From contig DATASA010000062.1 in NCBI GenBank assembly GCA_036269435.1, positions 1 to 18,659 on the forward strand: a stretch of DNA of 18,659 bases, read 5' to 3'. The notes beneath the pieces are model-generated. The model was given only the letters and a program-made list of their open reading frames with translations. It was not told the origin of the DNA and made no database searches. This document shows, one piece after another, positions 1-6,712 of this stretch. The translations under genes were made by a program, and so were the position numbers. This DNA is from CADCTB01 sp036269435 (GTDB taxonomy: Bacteria > Actinomycetota > Acidimicrobiia > Acidimicrobiales > AC-14). Position 1 is the stretch's first letter. Every line of letters begins with the position of its first letter.

Positions 1-3
1 GTC

Positions 4-1227
4 GTGTCCACGACGGCCACCTCCATGACGGCCACCTCCACGACGGCCACCTCCACGACGGCCACCTCCACGACGGTGCAAGGGGCGACGATCGTCTCGG
101 TCGTGCCCCCGAACGAGACCAAGATCGTCCAGGCCAGCCCGGTCACGACCGCGCCCGACGCGGCGCCGGCCAGGCCCACCCCGGCCGGCTCGGCGGCGCC
201 GGCGGCCGCCACCGCGCCGGCGGAGACCGCGGCCGGCATCAGCGCCGACTCGCCCGCCCTCGAGGCGCTCGTCGCGGTTACCGGCGCCGATCAGCGCCGG
301 GCGGTGAGCGCGGTGGCCCAGTCGGAGTCCGGCGTCGCCGCCCTGCGCGCCGCCTTCGACGTGGCGCAGGGGGACCTGTCCGCCCGCCAGGCCGACGAGG
401 AGGCGGCCCGCGCTCGGCTCGATGCCGCCGAAACCGATCTCACCGCGGCGGAGGCCCGGGTCGCCGCCGCCGCGCTGGCGGCCTCGTCGGCCGCCGACGC
501 CGTCGCCGTCGCCCGCACGCCCGTGGCCAGCCCGCCGAGCCGGGGCCACAGCCCTCACGACGCCGTCGTCCAGGCCCGGGCCGATCTGGCCGCGGCCACC
601 GCCGACCGCGACGGGCGTCGGTCGACGGTGGCCGACCGCCAAGGCGAGCTCGACGCCGCCCAGCAGGCCAGTGCGGCCGCGGGCCAGGTCTTCACCGCTC
701 GGGCCGACGACCTCCAGGGCGGGCTCGACGCCCTCGACCAGGCCCGCCAGCAGCTCGCCGGCGGCGGCTCCGGGGGCGGACCGGGGTCGACGGCGGCCGG
801 GGCGGCCAACCTGCGGCCGGCGCCGACGGCGCTGGCATCGGCCACCATCCCGGCCGACTACCTCGCCCTCTACGGGCGGGCCGCGGCCACCTGTCCGGGC
901 CTGTCGTGGCTGGTGCTGGCCGGCATCGGCTCAGTGGAGAGCGGCCACGGCCAGTCCGGCGCCGCCGGCGTGCACAGCGGGGCCAACGTCGCCGGGGCCA
1001 TGGGGCCGATGCAGTTCCTCGGCGGCACGTGGGCGTCCTACGGCGTCGATGGCGACGGCGACGGCGTGGCCGACGTCTACAACCCCGCCGACGCCATCTT
1101 CGGGGCCGCCAACTACTTGTGCGCCAGCGGGGCGGGCGACGTCTCGACCCTGCGCCGGGCCCTGTTCGACTACAACCACGCCGACTGGTACGTCGAAGAG
1201 GTCCTGCAGATCGCCGCCCGCTACTGA
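4..1227 (+). CDS. Lytic transglycosylase-like protein with repeat-rich N-terminus and coiled coil (possibly 5'-partial)
   Basis: The last 130 or so residues resemble a soluble lytic transglycosylase (SLT, lysozyme-like) domain, which cleaves peptidoglycan glycan strands. The likely catalytic Glu is residue 312 in VESGHG. It is followed by the family hallmark AMGPMQFLGGTW (about 332-343), an Asp-rich DGDGDGVAD stretch before YNPADAI, an NYL motif, and a final FDYNHADWYVEEVL. Residues 1-25 are a TSTTA-type repeat. Residues 26-80 are Pro/Ala-rich. Residues about 85-250 are Ala/Asp/Glu/Arg-rich heptad-like coiled coil in two blocks separated by a Pro-rich break, then a Gly-rich linker. No signal peptide is visible, and the frame is open to the left edge (codon 1-3 is GTC). 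The true start, with an export signal, may therefore lie outside the window; position 4 is only the first in-window GTG. The domain call is firm; substrate and partners are unknown. Confidence 0.8.
   Translation: MSTTATSMTATSTTATSTTATSTTVQGATIVSVVPPNETKIVQASPVTTAPDAAPARPTPAGSAAPAAATAPAETAAGISADSPALEALVAVTGADQRRAVSAVAQSESGVAALRAAFDVAQGDLSARQADEEAARARLDAAETDLTAAEARVAAAALAASSAADAVAVARTPVASPPSRGHSPHDAVVQARADLAAATADRDGRRSTVADRQGELDAAQQASAAAGQVFTARADDLQGGLDALDQARQQLAGGGSGGGPGSTAAGAANLRPAPTALASATIPADYLALYGRAAATCPGLSWLVLAGIGSVESGHGQSGAAGVHSGANVAGAMGPMQFLGGTWASYGVDGDGDGVADVYNPADAIFGAANYLCASGAGDVSTLRRALFDYNHADWYVEEVLQIAARY
7..76 (+). repeat. 15-bp in-frame tandem repeat
   Basis: The unit TCCACGACGGCCACC is repeated at 7-21, 22-36 (one base changed, giving Met instead of Thr), 37-51, 52-66 and partly 67-76. 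It encodes Ser-Thr-Thr-Ala-Thr. Being in frame, copy-number change would lengthen or shorten the low-complexity N-terminus of the lytic transglycosylase-like protein without breaking it. Confidence 0.85.
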
Positions 1228-1234
1228 CCCCGGG

Positions 1235-1636
1235 CTAGGACAGCTGGGCCGCCACCGAGGCCCGCTCCTCGAGCAGGCCGACGACCAGATCCCGCATCGA
1301 GAACACGCCGGCCAGCTCGCCCTCGTCGTCGGTGACGACGAGGTGGCGGAAGCCCTTGTCCCGCATGACCCGGGCGGCCTCCAGCACGTCGAGCGACGGC
1401 GTGACCGTCTTCAGCCCGCGCGTCACGCAGTCGCGCACCGACATGGCGCCGATGTCGCCGCCCCGGGCGATGACCCGTAGGGCGTCTCGGTCGGTGATGA
1501 TGCCGGTGGGCTTGCCGTCCTTCAGGACGACGGCCGAGCCGATCCCGCGTTCGATCATCCAGATGGCGGCGTCGTGGAAGCTGTCGTCCTCCTCCACCGT
1601 CAGCACGGCCCGGGTGATCAGCGATCCGATTTCCAT
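1235..1636 (-). CDS. CBS-domain pair protein
   Basis: This 133-residue protein consists of two CBS domains (about residues 7-60 and 70-125). The conserved GIITDRDALR and GVFSMRDLV motifs end each domain. CBS pairs (Bateman modules) usually bind adenine nucleotides such as AMP, ATP or S-adenosylmethionine and act as energy or ligand sensors. Here no enzyme or channel domain is fused, so the partner is unknown. The start is ATG at 1636, preceded on the minus strand by GTGAGGGAAC, a close-set ribosome site. The gene is divergent from the NuoF-like gene at 1745, and a CRP-type operator lies between them. A candidate promoter is described at 1677-1682. The 3' end converges on the lytic transglycosylase gene with a 7-bp gap. 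Family assignment is confident; the ligand is not known. Confidence 0.9.
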   Translation of the reverse strand: MEIGSLITRAVLTVEEDDSFHDAAIWMIERGIGSAVVLKDGKPTGIITDRDALRVIARGGDIGAMSVRDCVTRGLKTVTPSLDVLEAARVMRDKGFRHLVVTDDEGELAGVFSMRDLVVGLLEERASVAAQLS

Positions 1637-1676
1637 GTTCCCTCACGGTCCGGGGCAGGCGGCGCCCCGGGGGGTG

Positions 1677-1682
1677 ACTGTA
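1677..1682 (-). promoter_or_regulatory. Candidate -10 box of the CBS gene
   Basis: On the minus strand this reads TACAGT, matching TANNNT. Seventeen bases upstream is TTTTCA, a 4/6 match to TTGACA. Transcription would start near 1670 and leave a leader of about 35 bases. The CRP-type palindrome at 1716-1731 would then be centred about 53 bases upstream, compatible with activation. This is a motif match only. Confidence 0.4.
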
Positions 1683-1715
1683 GCGAAGCGGATCTCTTGT
1701 GAAAAGGCTTGTGAA

Positions 1716-1731
1716 TGTGAACACAATCACA
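1716..1731. promoter_or_regulatory. CRP/GlxR-type operator TGTGA-N6-TCACA
   Basis: The sequence TGTGAACACAATCACA is a perfect match to the symmetrical TGTGA-N6-TCACA site bound by CRP/FNR-superfamily regulators, including cAMP-dependent CRP and actinobacterial Crp/GlxR. It lies in an AT-rich island in the 108-bp divergent gap between the CBS gene and the NuoF-like gene, 13 bases before the latter's ATG. Immediately upstream, CTTGTGAA occurs twice 12 bp apart (1696-1703, 1708-1715), adding further TGTGA half-sites. So close to the NuoF-like start, binding would most simply repress that gene; it could activate the divergent gene. Confidence 0.75.
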
Positions 1732-1744
1732 GCTTGGGAGTAGC

Positions 1745-3160
1745 ATGGGTTCCGTGACGCTCGTGCATCGGGTGCTGCACCCGAACCCCATCATCTCGCT
1801 CGAAGACCACATCGTCAGAGGAGGCGGAAAGGGGCTGACGGCGGCGCTGGCCATGGAGCCGGCCGCCATCATCGAACGGGTGCTGGCATCGGGCCTCCGG
1901 GGCCGGGGCGGAGCCGGGTTCCCGGTGGGGCGCAAGTGGCAGACCGTGGCCGGCAACTGGCGGCCCGACGCACCGTCGGCGGTGATCGTCAACGCCGCCG
2001 AGGGCGAGCCCGGCACGTTCAAGGACCGCACCATCCTGCGCCGGAACCCGTACCAGGTGGTCGAGGGGGCGCTGATCGCGGCCCGGGCCGTCGGCGCCGA
2101 CCTGATCGTGTTCGGCATGAAGCGGTCGTTCTCGGGTGAGGTCGAGCGGGTACGGGCCGCGGTCGAGGAGGTCGAGGACGCGGGCTGGGCCGACGGCGTC
2201 GCCCTGTCGGTGTTCGAGGGCCCCGACGAGTACCTGTACGGCGAGGAGAGCGCCCTGCTGGAGACGATCGACGGGCGCTACCCGTTCCCCCGCGTCGTCC
2301 CCACCTTCCGCCGGGGCCTGCGCGAGGCCCCCGAGGACGCGCCCCTCGCGCCGGCGCTGGTCAACAACACCGAGTCGCTGGCCAACGTCCCCCGCATCGT
2401 CGCCCGCGGTCCCGACTGGTTCCGCACCGTGGGCACGCCCGAGTCGCCGGGGACCATGGTGTGCACGGTCACCGGTCGCACGCAGAAGCACGGCGTGGGC
2501 GAGGTGCTCATGGGCACGCCGCTGGCCGACGTCATCGAGCAGATCGGGGGCGGGCCACTGCCCGGCCACGAGATCAAGGCGGTCATGTCGGGCGTGGCGA
2601 CGGGGATCATCCCGGGCGACCTTCTCGACACGCCGGTGACCTACGAGCACCTGGCGGCCATCGGCAGCGGGCTGGGGTCGGGTGCGTTCATCGTGTTCGA
2701 CGACACCGTCGACATGACGTCGGTCGCCGCCGGCGCGGCCCGGTTCCTGGCCGTCGAGTCGTGCGGCCAGTGCTCGCCGTGCAAGCTCGACGGCGAGAAC
2801 CTGTCCGAGCGGCTGCTCAAGGTCAGCCGGTCCGACGCGACCCAGCACGACATGGGCGTCATCCGCAAGCGCATCGGCACCGTGGCGGACCGTTCGCGCT
2901 GCTACCTCGCCACCCAGCAGCAGGTGCTCCTCGACAGCCTGCTGAAGCACTTCCCCGACGAGTTCGAGGCCCACGTCACCAACGCCCTCGATCCCGTCGG
3001 GCCGGAGCTGATCGCCGAGCTGCTCGACATCCGGGGCGGGCGGGCCTACCTCGACGAGCGCCACCGCCAGAAGCAGTACGACTGGTCGTACGCCAAGACC
3101 GACTCCGGCACGGTGCCCGTCGAGCGCTTCGTCAACGCCATCCCCTCCTGGCGTAGCTGA
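1745..3160 (+). CDS. Stand-alone NuoF-like NADH-binding flavo-iron-sulfur protein (copy A)
   Basis: This 471-residue homologue of the Complex I 51-kDa subunit would oxidise NADH through FMN and pass electrons to a 4Fe-4S cluster. Visible motifs are the FMN/NADH loop GLRGRGGAGFP (50-60), AAEGEPGTFKDR (84-95), YGEESALLE (165-173), NNTESLANV (207-215), an SLBB-like middle region, and the cluster ligands Cys340, Cys343, Cys346 (ESCGQCSPC) and Cys386. All four cysteines are kept. After the canonical end it has a tail, DERHRQKQYDWSYA, also found in the second copy at 6713. ATG 1745 follows GGGAG at 1736-1740, which fixes the start. There is no NuoE, NuoG or other nuo gene nearby, so it is not part of a normal Complex I operon; its electron acceptor is unknown. 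A CRP-type operator sits just upstream. Naming it nuoF would overstate the match, so no symbol is given. Confidence 0.88.
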   Translation: MGSVTLVHRVLHPNPIISLEDHIVRGGGKGLTAALAMEPAAIIERVLASGLRGRGGAGFPVGRKWQTVAGNWRPDAPSAVIVNAAEGEPGTFKDRTILRRNPYQVVEGALIAARAVGADLIVFGMKRSFSGEVERVRAAVEEVEDAGWADGVALSVFEGPDEYLYGEESALLETIDGRYPFPRVVPTFRRGLREAPEDAPLAPALVNNTESLANVPRIVARGPDWFRTVGTPESPGTMVCTVTGRTQKHGVGEVLMGTPLADVIEQIGGGPLPGHEIKAVMSGVATGIIPGDLLDTPVTYEHLAAIGSGLGSGAFIVFDDTVDMTSVAAGAARFLAVESCGQCSPCKLDGENLSERLLKVSRSDATQHDMGVIRKRIGTVADRSRCYLATQQQVLLDSLLKHFPDEFEAHVTNALDPVGPELIAELLDIRGGRAYLDERHRQKQYDWSYAKTDSGTVPVERFVNAIPSWRS

Positions 3161-3232
3161 CCACCGCCGCCTCGGCCCAAGAGGGCTGCGGCGCGCCCCG
3201 TCGGGCGCCGGCGAAGGTGGGAGGCTCTGACG

Positions 3233-3595
3233 GTGTTGGTCACCCGCCTGAGCGTCGGACTGTTCCTGCTCGCGGCCTTGCTCCTTCTGACCTGGGGTGG
3301 GGCGGTGGCCGCCGGGCCCCTGACCCTTCCGTTGATGTACCTGGCGGCGCGCCGCCACCCGACGCGGCCGTTCCGGTGGGTCGGCGGCGTCCTGGCCGGC
3401 CTGACCACGGTCGAGGTGGCGTGGGCCGTCGTCTACCTGGTCGACGGGGAGGCACGGCCGTCGATCTGGCTCCTGCCGCTGGTGGCGGGCGTCGTCGTCC
3501 TGGCCCTGTTCGTCGGGGCCGGGGCTCAGGCCAGGCGTTCGAGCCGGTCGCCCTCGAGGAACCAGACCTCGACGTCGTCCAAGAGCGGCCGGTAG
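3233..3595 (+). CDS. Small integral membrane protein, unknown function
   Basis: This 120-residue protein has about four hydrophobic segments (roughly residues 6-24, 27-40, 48-68 and 77-97) and a basic, Ser-rich cytoplasmic-type tail. I recognise no family. The GTG start at 3233 is supported by a strong AAGGTGGGAGG ribosome site at 3214-3224, eight bases away, which argues that it is real. It follows the NuoF-like gene by 72 bp on the same strand and could be co-transcribed with it. Its last 70 bases overlap, antisense, the 3' end of the winged-helix gene at 3526-4194. The tail (SRSPSRNQTSTSSKSGR) therefore has a composition dictated by the opposite gene. Confidence 0.65.
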   Translation: MLVTRLSVGLFLLAALLLLTWGGAVAAGPLTLPLMYLAARRHPTRPFRWVGGVLAGLTTVEVAWAVVYLVDGEARPSIWLLPLVAGVVVLALFVGAGAQARRSSRSPSRNQTSTSSKSGR

Positions 3596-4194
3596 CGGTC
3601 CAGCCAGCGGCCGAGCACGTCCCGCTCCTGCCCGAAGACGAGGAACCGGCGGTCGGCCCTGATGACGTGGCCGACGATGAGGACCGCCTCGGCGATGGCC
3701 GCCCACTTGGCCTCGGCCGTGTGCCCCCGGCCCTCGAGCCACACGACGTCGCCGACGATGCGCCCGTTGCCCGACACGAGCTCGAACAGCAGCGCCTCGC
3801 CACCCGGCAGCGTGGCCGGCCGGCGCGACAACGCCGTGCCCCATCGGGCCGAGAGGACGCGCCGGGCGTGGGCGGGGAACATGGCCTCGCCCGACGCGGG
3901 GGCGAAGGGGTCGGACCGCTCGAAGCCGGCGGCCGGGCTCGGCGCCGCCGAAGCTACCGGAGCCCCCGAGGTCCCCGAAGCGACCAAGGCCACCGAGGCC
4001 ACCGACGCGACCGCGGCGACCGACCGGGTCCCGCCGGCGATGTTGCGCACGACCAGGCCGTCGGCCTCCAGCTGGCGGCACGTCTCGGCGATGGCGGCCC
4101 GGTGGACGCCCAGCGCCTCGGCCAGCTCGGCGTCGTCGAGCGAGGCTCCGTTGACCGTCAGGTGCTCGACGATGCGCTCTCCCAGCGTGGGCAC
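3526..4194 (-). CDS. Winged-helix N-terminal domain protein with conserved-looking C-terminal domain, unknown function
   Basis: This is a 222-residue protein. Residues 4-55 look like a winged helix-turn-helix: helices, the turn DDAELAEALGVHRAAIAETCRQL, then a wing ending DGLVVR. Residues 56-90 are a low-complexity Ala/Val/Ser linker. Residues 100-222 form a compact domain with FELVSGNGRIVGDVVWLEG, EAKWAAIAEAV, RRFLVFGQERDVLGRWLDRY and DVEVWFLEGDRLERL. The alternating strands and helix suggest a restriction-endonuclease-like (PD-(D/E)XK) fold. If so, the catalytic Lys expected just after GD is missing (GDVVW), so it may be inactive. That fold guess is weak. GTG 4194 is chosen because a TACCTT -10 box ends seven bases upstream, which implies a leaderless mRNA. 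The hydrolase gene upstream ends 33 bp away on the same strand. Confidence 0.7.
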   Translation of the reverse strand: MPTLGERIVEHLTVNGASLDDAELAEALGVHRAAIAETCRQLEADGLVVRNIAGGTRSVAAVASVASVALVASGTSGAPVASAAPSPAAGFERSDPFAPASGEAMFPAHARRVLSARWGTALSRRPATLPGGEALLFELVSGNGRIVGDVVWLEGRGHTAEAKWAAIAEAVLIVGHVIRADRRFLVFGQERDVLGRWLDRYRPLLDDVEVWFLEGDRLERLA

Positions 4195-4201
4195 GGCTCA
4201 G

Positions 4202-4207
4202 AAGGTA
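4202..4207 (-). promoter_or_regulatory. Candidate leaderless -10 box TACCTT
   Basis: Reading the minus strand, TACCTT (TANNNT) is followed by seven bases and then the GTG start at 4194. The transcript would begin at or beside the start codon. No good -35 is evident. Confidence 0.45.
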
Positions 4208-4227
4208 CGCGCCCGCCGCGCCGGCCG

Positions 4228-5052
4228 CTACAACGTCGCCAAGAAGTCGGCGAGGGCGGCGTTGAACTCGTCCGCCGCCTCCATGTTCGACAGGTGGCCG
4301 GCCGCGGCCAGAACGGCCAGGCGCGACCCGGCGATGCGCTCGTGCATGTTCCGCGCCACCTCGACGGGCGCGAGCGCGTCGTGCTCGCCGACGACCACGA
4401 GCGTCGGCACCGAGATCGCCGGCAGCTCGGCGGTGGCGTCGGCACGGTGCTTCATCGCCTCGAGGGCGCCGATGTAGCCGGCGGGGGGGTTGGCCATGAG
4501 CCGCCGTACCCGCTCGACGAGATCCAGCCGGGAGGCCCGGGTGTCGTCGCACAACAGGCCGCCGAGGAGGATCTCGATCAACGCCGCCGTCCCGATACGG
4601 GCGACCTGGTCCTGCTGGTCGGTGCGACGTTCGAAGACCTCGTGGGTGTCGGCCGTGGCGCGGGTGTCGGCCAGGACGAGGGCGGCGACCCGCTCCGGGT
4701 ACTGACGCAGGAACGCGAACGACACGTACCCGCCCATCGACAGCCCGCCGAGCACGACGCGCTCGACTCCGAGCCGGTCCAGCAGGCCGGCGAGCAGGTC
4801 GGCGAAACCGGCCATCGTGTACCGGTAGAGGCTGTCCGGCGCGTCGGAACCGCCGAACCCGGGAAGGTCGGGGGCGACCACCCGCCGGTCGGCGCCGAAC
4901 GCCTCCAGCTGCGGCAGCCACATCCCCGAATGGAGGGGAAAGGCGTGCAGCAGGAGCAGCGGGACCGAGGTCGTCCGGGCCACCGCCCCCTGCGCCCGGG
5001 GGCCGACGTCGGCGTAATGCAGGCGGACTCCGTCGACCTCGGCGAAGGGCAC
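4228..5052 (-). CDS. Alpha/beta hydrolase
   Basis: This 274-residue alpha/beta-hydrolase fold enzyme resembles the 3-oxoadipate enol-lactonase / haloperoxidase-like group. The catalytic triad is visible: nucleophile Ser105 in GLSMGG, acid Asp225 in VGEHDALAP, and His253 in AGHLSNME. The oxyanion-hole segment LLHAFPL lies at 34-40, and PDLPGFGGSD is the usual loop after strand 4. The substrate cannot be read from sequence, and no aromatic-degradation genes surround it. The frame is open to 5214, but upstream residues are low complexity and would run through the divergent gene. GTG 5052 starts exactly where family similarity begins (PFAEVDGVRLHYADVG) and sits six bases after a TACCGT -10 box. 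It is divergent from the P-loop gene at 5105 across 52 bp. Confidence 0.88.
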   Translation of the reverse strand: MPFAEVDGVRLHYADVGPRAQGAVARTTSVPLLLLHAFPLHSGMWLPQLEAFGADRRVVAPDLPGFGGSDAPDSLYRYTMAGFADLLAGLLDRLGVERVVLGGLSMGGYVSFAFLRQYPERVAALVLADTRATADTHEVFERRTDQQDQVARIGTAALIEILLGGLLCDDTRASRLDLVERVRRLMANPPAGYIGALEAMKHRADATAELPAISVPTLVVVGEHDALAPVEVARNMHERIAGSRLAVLAAAGHLSNMEAADEFNAALADFLATL

Positions 5053-5058
5053 CGGCCC

Positions 5059-5064
5059 ACGGTA
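5059..5064 (-). promoter_or_regulatory. Candidate leaderless -10 box TACCGT for the hydrolase
   Basis: On the minus strand TACCGT is followed by GGGCCG and then GTG at 5052. This is the TANNNT-N6-start spacing expected for a leaderless transcript, and it supports the shorter start of the hydrolase. Confidence 0.5.
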
Positions 5065-5090
5065 GCTTCGACCCCGGACGGCGCCGGCCC

Positions 5091-5096
5091 TACGCT
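5091..5096 (+). promoter_or_regulatory. Candidate leaderless -10 box TACGCT for the P-loop gene
   Basis: TACGCT is followed by eight bases and then GTG at 5105. No Shine-Dalgarno-like sequence is present, so a leaderless mRNA is the simplest reading. Confidence 0.45.
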
Positions 5097-5104
5097 GTAC
5101 TGCC

Positions 5105-5635
5105 GTGCGGCCCGGGGTGATCGTGCTCGTCGGGCTGCCGGGCGCAGGCAAGAGCACGCTGGCGACCGCGCTGGCCGAGCGACTTGCGGACGCCCGCATC
5201 CTCGACAAGGACAAGGTCCGCCACGTCCTGTTCGCTCCGTGCGACTACACGTCGGCCGAACGCGACGTGGTCTTCGCCGCCCTGCTGGACGCGGCCCGCT
5301 ACCACCTCGGTCGGGGCCGGGTCGTCATCTTCGACGGCCTGACGTTCTCCCGGCGCAGCCAGGTCGAGGCCGCGGAGGGCGTGGCCCGCGAGGCGGGGGC
5401 GTTCTCGGCGGTCATCGTCTGCGACGTCGACGTCGACACGGCCATCGAGCGGTGCGAGGCCGATGCCGCGACCGGCGACGGGCACCTCGCCTCCAACCGC
5501 GACGGTGCCCTCGTCCGGCGGGTGGCGGCCGAGATGGAGGAGCCGGCGGGGGACTACCTCACCCTGGACATGACCGGCCCGCTCGACGGCCTGGTCGCCC
5601 AGTCGCTCGCCTACGTGGAGGACGTCGCCCGCTGA
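5105..5635 (+). CDS. P-loop kinase-like ATPase (zeta-toxin/gluconokinase-like fold)
   Basis: This 176-residue protein has a Walker A motif GLPGAGKST at residues 10-18, just after the first strand (VIVLV). It then has ILDKDKVRHVLF (a substrate-binding Asp region in small-molecule P-loop kinases) and a second strand VVIFDGLTFSRRSQ, where the Asp may serve as Walker B. An Arg-rich lid region follows. The layout matches small kinases annotated as AAA family ATPases, related to gluconokinase, chloramphenicol phosphotransferase and zeta toxins. No antitoxin-like partner is beside it, so a toxin role is not supported; a metabolite or antibiotic kinase is as likely. GTG 5105 is eight bases after a TACGCT box. 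The next gene, an aldo/keto reductase, begins 56 bp downstream with its own -10-like box. Confidence 0.8.
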   Translation: MRPGVIVLVGLPGAGKSTLATALAERLADARILDKDKVRHVLFAPCDYTSAERDVVFAALLDAARYHLGRGRVVIFDGLTFSRRSQVEAAEGVAREAGAFSAVIVCDVDVDTAIERCEADAATGDGHLASNRDGALVRRVAAEMEEPAGDYLTLDMTGPLDGLVAQSLAYVEDVAR

Positions 5636-5679
5636 CCGCCCCTGGGCCGTGCCGGTCGGGAGCGGCTCCGGCCCCGCTG

Positions 5680-5685
5680 TAGGTT
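5680..5685 (+). promoter_or_regulatory. Candidate leaderless -10 box TAGGTT for the aldo/keto reductase
   Basis: TAGGTT is followed by GCGCCG and then ATG at 5692, the same TANNNT-N6-start layout seen elsewhere in the window. There is no ribosome binding site upstream. Confidence 0.5.
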
Positions 5686-5691
5686 GCGCCG

Positions 5692-6711
5692 ATGGACTAT
5701 CGCGCCCTCGGCGGTACCGGTGTGAAGGTCAGCCACCTGTGTCTGGGGGCGATGATGTTCGGCGCCTGGGGCAACGCCGACCACGCCGAGTGCGTGCGCA
5801 TGGTTCGCACCGCCCTCGACGCCGGGGTGAACTTCGTCGACACCGCCGACGTCTACTCGCACGGCGAGTCCGAGGAGATCGTGGGCAAGGCCCTCCAGGG
5901 CCGGCGGGACCGCGTGGTGCTGGCCACGAAGTTCCACGCCCGCATGGGCGACGACCAGAACATGGGCGGCAACTCCAGGCGGTGGGCCGCCCAGGCGTGC
6001 GAGGCCAGCCTGCGCCGCCTGGGCACCGACTGGATCGACGTCTACCAGGTCCACCGTCCCGATCCCGATGTCGACCTGGACGAGACGCTCGGCGCCCTCT
6101 CCGACCTCGTCCACGCCGGCAAGGTGCGCTACATCGGGTCGTCGACCTTCCCGCCGTCGGCCATCGTGGAGGCCCAGTGGGTGGCCGAGCGCCGGGGCCG
6201 GGAGCGGTTCGTGTGCGAGCAGCCTCCGTACTCGATCTTCACCCGCGGGGTGGAGGCCGACGTGCTGCCCACGTGCCTGCGCCAGCGCATGGGGGTCATC
6301 GCCTGGAGCCCGCTCAACGGCGGTTGGCTGACCGGCAAGTACCGCAAGGGCCAGGAGCCGCCGGCGGACTCCCGGGGGGCCCGCAACTGGGCCGGGCGTT
6401 TCGACAACCCGGAGAGCCAGCGCAAGCTCGATCTCGTCGAGGACCTGCTGAAGCTCGCCTCCGACGCCGGGATGTCGTTGACCCATCTGGCCCAGGCGTG
6501 GGTCGTGGAGCACCCGGCCGTCACCTCGGCCATCATCGGCCCCCGCACGATGGAGCACCTCGTCGACCTGTTGGCCGGCCAGGACGTGTCGCTCGACGCG
6601 GCGACGCTCGACCGCATCGACGAGCTCGTCGCCCCCGGCACCAACGTGAACCCCGGCGACGCGGGCTGGACCTCGCCAGACCTCGAACCTCCCGCCCGGC
6701 GCCGGTCCTGA
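5692..6711 (+). CDS. Aldo/keto reductase
   Basis: This 339-residue TIM-barrel oxidoreductase should reduce aldehydes or ketones with NADPH. The catalytic tetrad is intact: Asp50 and Tyr55 (VDTADVYSHGESE), Lys80 (VLATKFH) and His121 (QVHRPD). The cofactor-binding end IIGPRTMEHL (about 281-290) is typical of the YajO/Kv-beta-like AKR branch, as is the opening MDYRALGGTGVKVSHLCLGAM. The length is normal. ATG 5692 follows a TAGGTT box by six bases and has no ribosome site. Its TGA ends at 6711 and the next gene's GTG begins at 6713, so the reductase and the second NuoF-like protein are very probably co-transcribed and translationally coupled. Substrate unknown. Confidence 0.93.
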   Translation: MDYRALGGTGVKVSHLCLGAMMFGAWGNADHAECVRMVRTALDAGVNFVDTADVYSHGESEEIVGKALQGRRDRVVLATKFHARMGDDQNMGGNSRRWAAQACEASLRRLGTDWIDVYQVHRPDPDVDLDETLGALSDLVHAGKVRYIGSSTFPPSAIVEAQWVAERRGRERFVCEQPPYSIFTRGVEADVLPTCLRQRMGVIAWSPLNGGWLTGKYRKGQEPPADSRGARNWAGRFDNPESQRKLDLVEDLLKLASDAGMSLTHLAQAWVVEHPAVTSAIIGPRTMEHLVDLLAGQDVSLDAATLDRIDELVAPGTNVNPGDAGWTSPDLEPPARRRS

Positions 6712-6712
6712 C

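Noticed and set aside
3193..3208. GC-rich 6-bp hairpin GCGCCC-CGTC-GGGCGC after the first NuoF-like gene
   Set aside because: It has no following T-tract and is short. In DNA this GC-rich such hairpins are expected by chance, so it is not called a terminator.
1727..4921. Very long minus-strand open frame (over 1000 codons) opposite the NuoF-like gene
   Set aside because: It is Arg/Pro/Gly-rich low-complexity sequence of the kind produced by reading GC-rich genes in the wrong frame. It crosses several well-supported genes.
5053..5214. Longer N-terminus for the alpha/beta hydrolase (start at 5214)
   Set aside because: The extra 54 residues are low complexity, overlap the divergent P-loop gene and precede the family's normal first strand. 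GTG 5052 with its -10 box fits better.
5105..5635. Zeta-type toxin of a toxin-antitoxin pair
   Set aside because: The P-loop kinase fold is similar, but no small antitoxin-like gene is adjacent, and the neighbours have their own promoters and unrelated families.
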